Positions 17,456-18,115 of a stretch of 18,115 nucleotides of DNA are shown here, piece by piece (the first letter of the stretch is position 1; each line of letters begins with the position of its first letter). Source of the stretch: Pseudomonadota bacterium (GTDB lineage: Bacteria > Pseudomonadota > Alphaproteobacteria > Rhizobiales > Phreatobacteraceae). A model generated the notes under the pieces. The model was given only the letters and a program-made list of their open reading frames with translations. It searched no databases and was not told the origin of the DNA. Position numbers and translations under genes: made by a program. The stretch covers positions 1-18,115 of the forward strand of contig JAEZGJ010000208.1 in the NCBI GenBank assembly GCA_023416965.1, written 5' to 3'.

Positions 17456-18115
17456 GCGCTGCCGCCAAGGATGTGAGTGCATTGCAGAGCGGATCGATCC
17501 CGTCCCTCGACGCGGTGGCCGGGCCCGCCATGGCAGCGATGGTGCTGCCCGCGGCCATGATGATGGGCGGTTTCGTTGCCATGTGCGGCGTCGGCTTCGC
17601 CTTTGCCCGGGCGATGAGCGCCCCTGGGCGGGATGAAACGGAGGCTGCGGCGGCGCCCGCCGCTCCGCGTCTCGTCGTCTCCAACCCGCCGGCGGCCGTC
17701 GCGGCTGCCGTGGCAGAGGCTACAAAGCCCGCCCCGGCCAGGCCTTCGGCCGCGTCGCCGAAGCCGAAAGCCAAGAAGGCCGGCTCTCCGAAGGAGCGAC
17801 CCGCCCCGCCGAACGCCCGGACCGTCGAGGCTCCGGTTTCCGAGGCGCCGTCCGTTCCGCCGGTCGAGGCCGCAAGCCCCGCTCCGGTGAAGCAGACGGG
17901 GACAGGGGCGAAGCCTTCTGGCCAGGGCGGAACGCCGCAGAAGTCGAAATCGGCAGCAGTTTCAAAGACCGAAGCGGCCTCCGCGACCCCGGCGCCGAAA
18001 AAATCTGTCCCCAGAGCGGCGACAGCCCCGACAATCGCGAAGACATCGACCGCCAAGGGCATTTCCCTGCCCAAGGTGTCGATCCAGAAGGCACCGGGCT
18101 CCGAGCCCGGCAAGG
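17452..18115 (+). CDS. Membrane-anchored Ala/Pro/Lys-rich protein, C-terminus beyond window
   Basis: The ATG at 17452 is preceded by a strong GGAGGG site (17440-17445) at 6 nt and opens a frame that runs 221 codons to the window end without a stop. Residues about 21-55 are hydrophobic and Met/Ala/Gly-rich (AMAAMVLPAAMMMGGFVAMC), likely one membrane anchor or hairpin. The rest is low-complexity Ala, Pro, Lys and Ser (KPKAKKAGSPKERPAPP), probably a disordered cytoplasmic or periplasmic linker. I do not recognise it by homology. Its place directly after nuoF and the lipoprotein suggests co-expression with complex I. The linker resembles in composition the one in NuoE, so a C-terminal helix-hairpin-helix domain beyond the window is a possible but unproven continuation. 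Confidence 0.62.
   Translation, partial: MSAAAKDVSALQSGSIPSLDAVAGPAMAAMVLPAAMMMGGFVAMCGVGFAFARAMSAPGRDETEAAAAPAAPRLVVSNPPAAVAAAVAEATKPAPARPSAASPKPKAKKAGSPKERPAPPNARTVEAPVSEAPSVPPVEAASPAPVKQTGTGAKPSGQGGTPQKSKSAAVSKTEAASATPAPKKSVPRAATAPTIAKTSTAKGISLPKVSIQKAPGSEPGK

Noticed and set aside
17424..18113. A 229-codon minus-strand frame at the right end
   Set aside because: The plus-strand frame has a strong ribosome binding site, a membrane segment and the operon direction. The minus frame is a Gly/Ala-rich mirror of the same low-complexity DNA.

Overview
The window is high-GC DNA (GC-rich third codon positions throughout) from an alphaproteobacterium, most likely of the order Hyphomicrobiales (Rhizobiales). 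This is inferred from the run tRNA-Leu, tig, clpP, clpX, lon, HU, tRNA-Val and then tRNA-Asp, nuoABCDEF, from the sequences of these proteins, and from a NuoE with a long C-terminal extension. No genus is claimed.

Layout. Positions 1-192 (minus strand) hold the first 64 codons of a Tat-exported multicopper-oxidase-like protein that runs off the left edge. A tRNA-Leu(UAG) with a plausible promoter follows at 463. A protein quality-control block comes next: trigger factor (591-1949), ClpP (2122-2757), ClpX (3049-4305) and Lon (4688-7114). Clear intrinsic terminators follow tig, clpX and lon, so these are probably separate transcription units. An HU-type nucleoid protein (7313-7588) and tRNA-Val(UAC) follow. 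An accessory-looking pair, an AbrB-type membrane protein (7946-9040, plus) and a methyl-accepting chemotaxis protein (9110-11089, minus), sits between tRNA-Val and tRNA-Asp(GUC). The last third is the start of the respiratory complex I operon, nuoA-nuoF (11699-16816). It is followed on the same strand by a small lipoprotein gene, a doubtful 55-codon ORF, and a membrane-anchored Ala/Pro/Lys-rich protein cut by the right edge.

How the genes work together. Trigger factor folds nascent chains at the ribosome. ClpX unfolds substrates and feeds them into ClpP. Lon degrades misfolded and regulatory proteins, and HU is a known Lon substrate in E. coli. NuoE and NuoF form the NADH-oxidising module of complex I. 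NuoB, NuoC and NuoD form the quinone-reducing connecting module. NuoA is a membrane-arm subunit. The genes are packed with 2-10 nt gaps or a 4-nt overlap, typical of one transcript.

Gaps. The longest gene-free stretch is 4306-4687. It holds the clpX terminator, a good candidate lon promoter overlapping a short perfect palindrome, and a leader with a small hairpin. The gaps at 193-462, 2758-3048, 11090-11330 and 11408-11698 hold only candidate promoters, hairpins or short repeats.

I see no insertion sequence, integrase, CRISPR array, toxin-antitoxin or phage-defence genes, and nothing that amounts to a clearly new system. The parts most worth a second look are the extra genes after nuoF, the NuoE C-terminal domain, and the cis-acting structures upstream of clpP, lon and HU.
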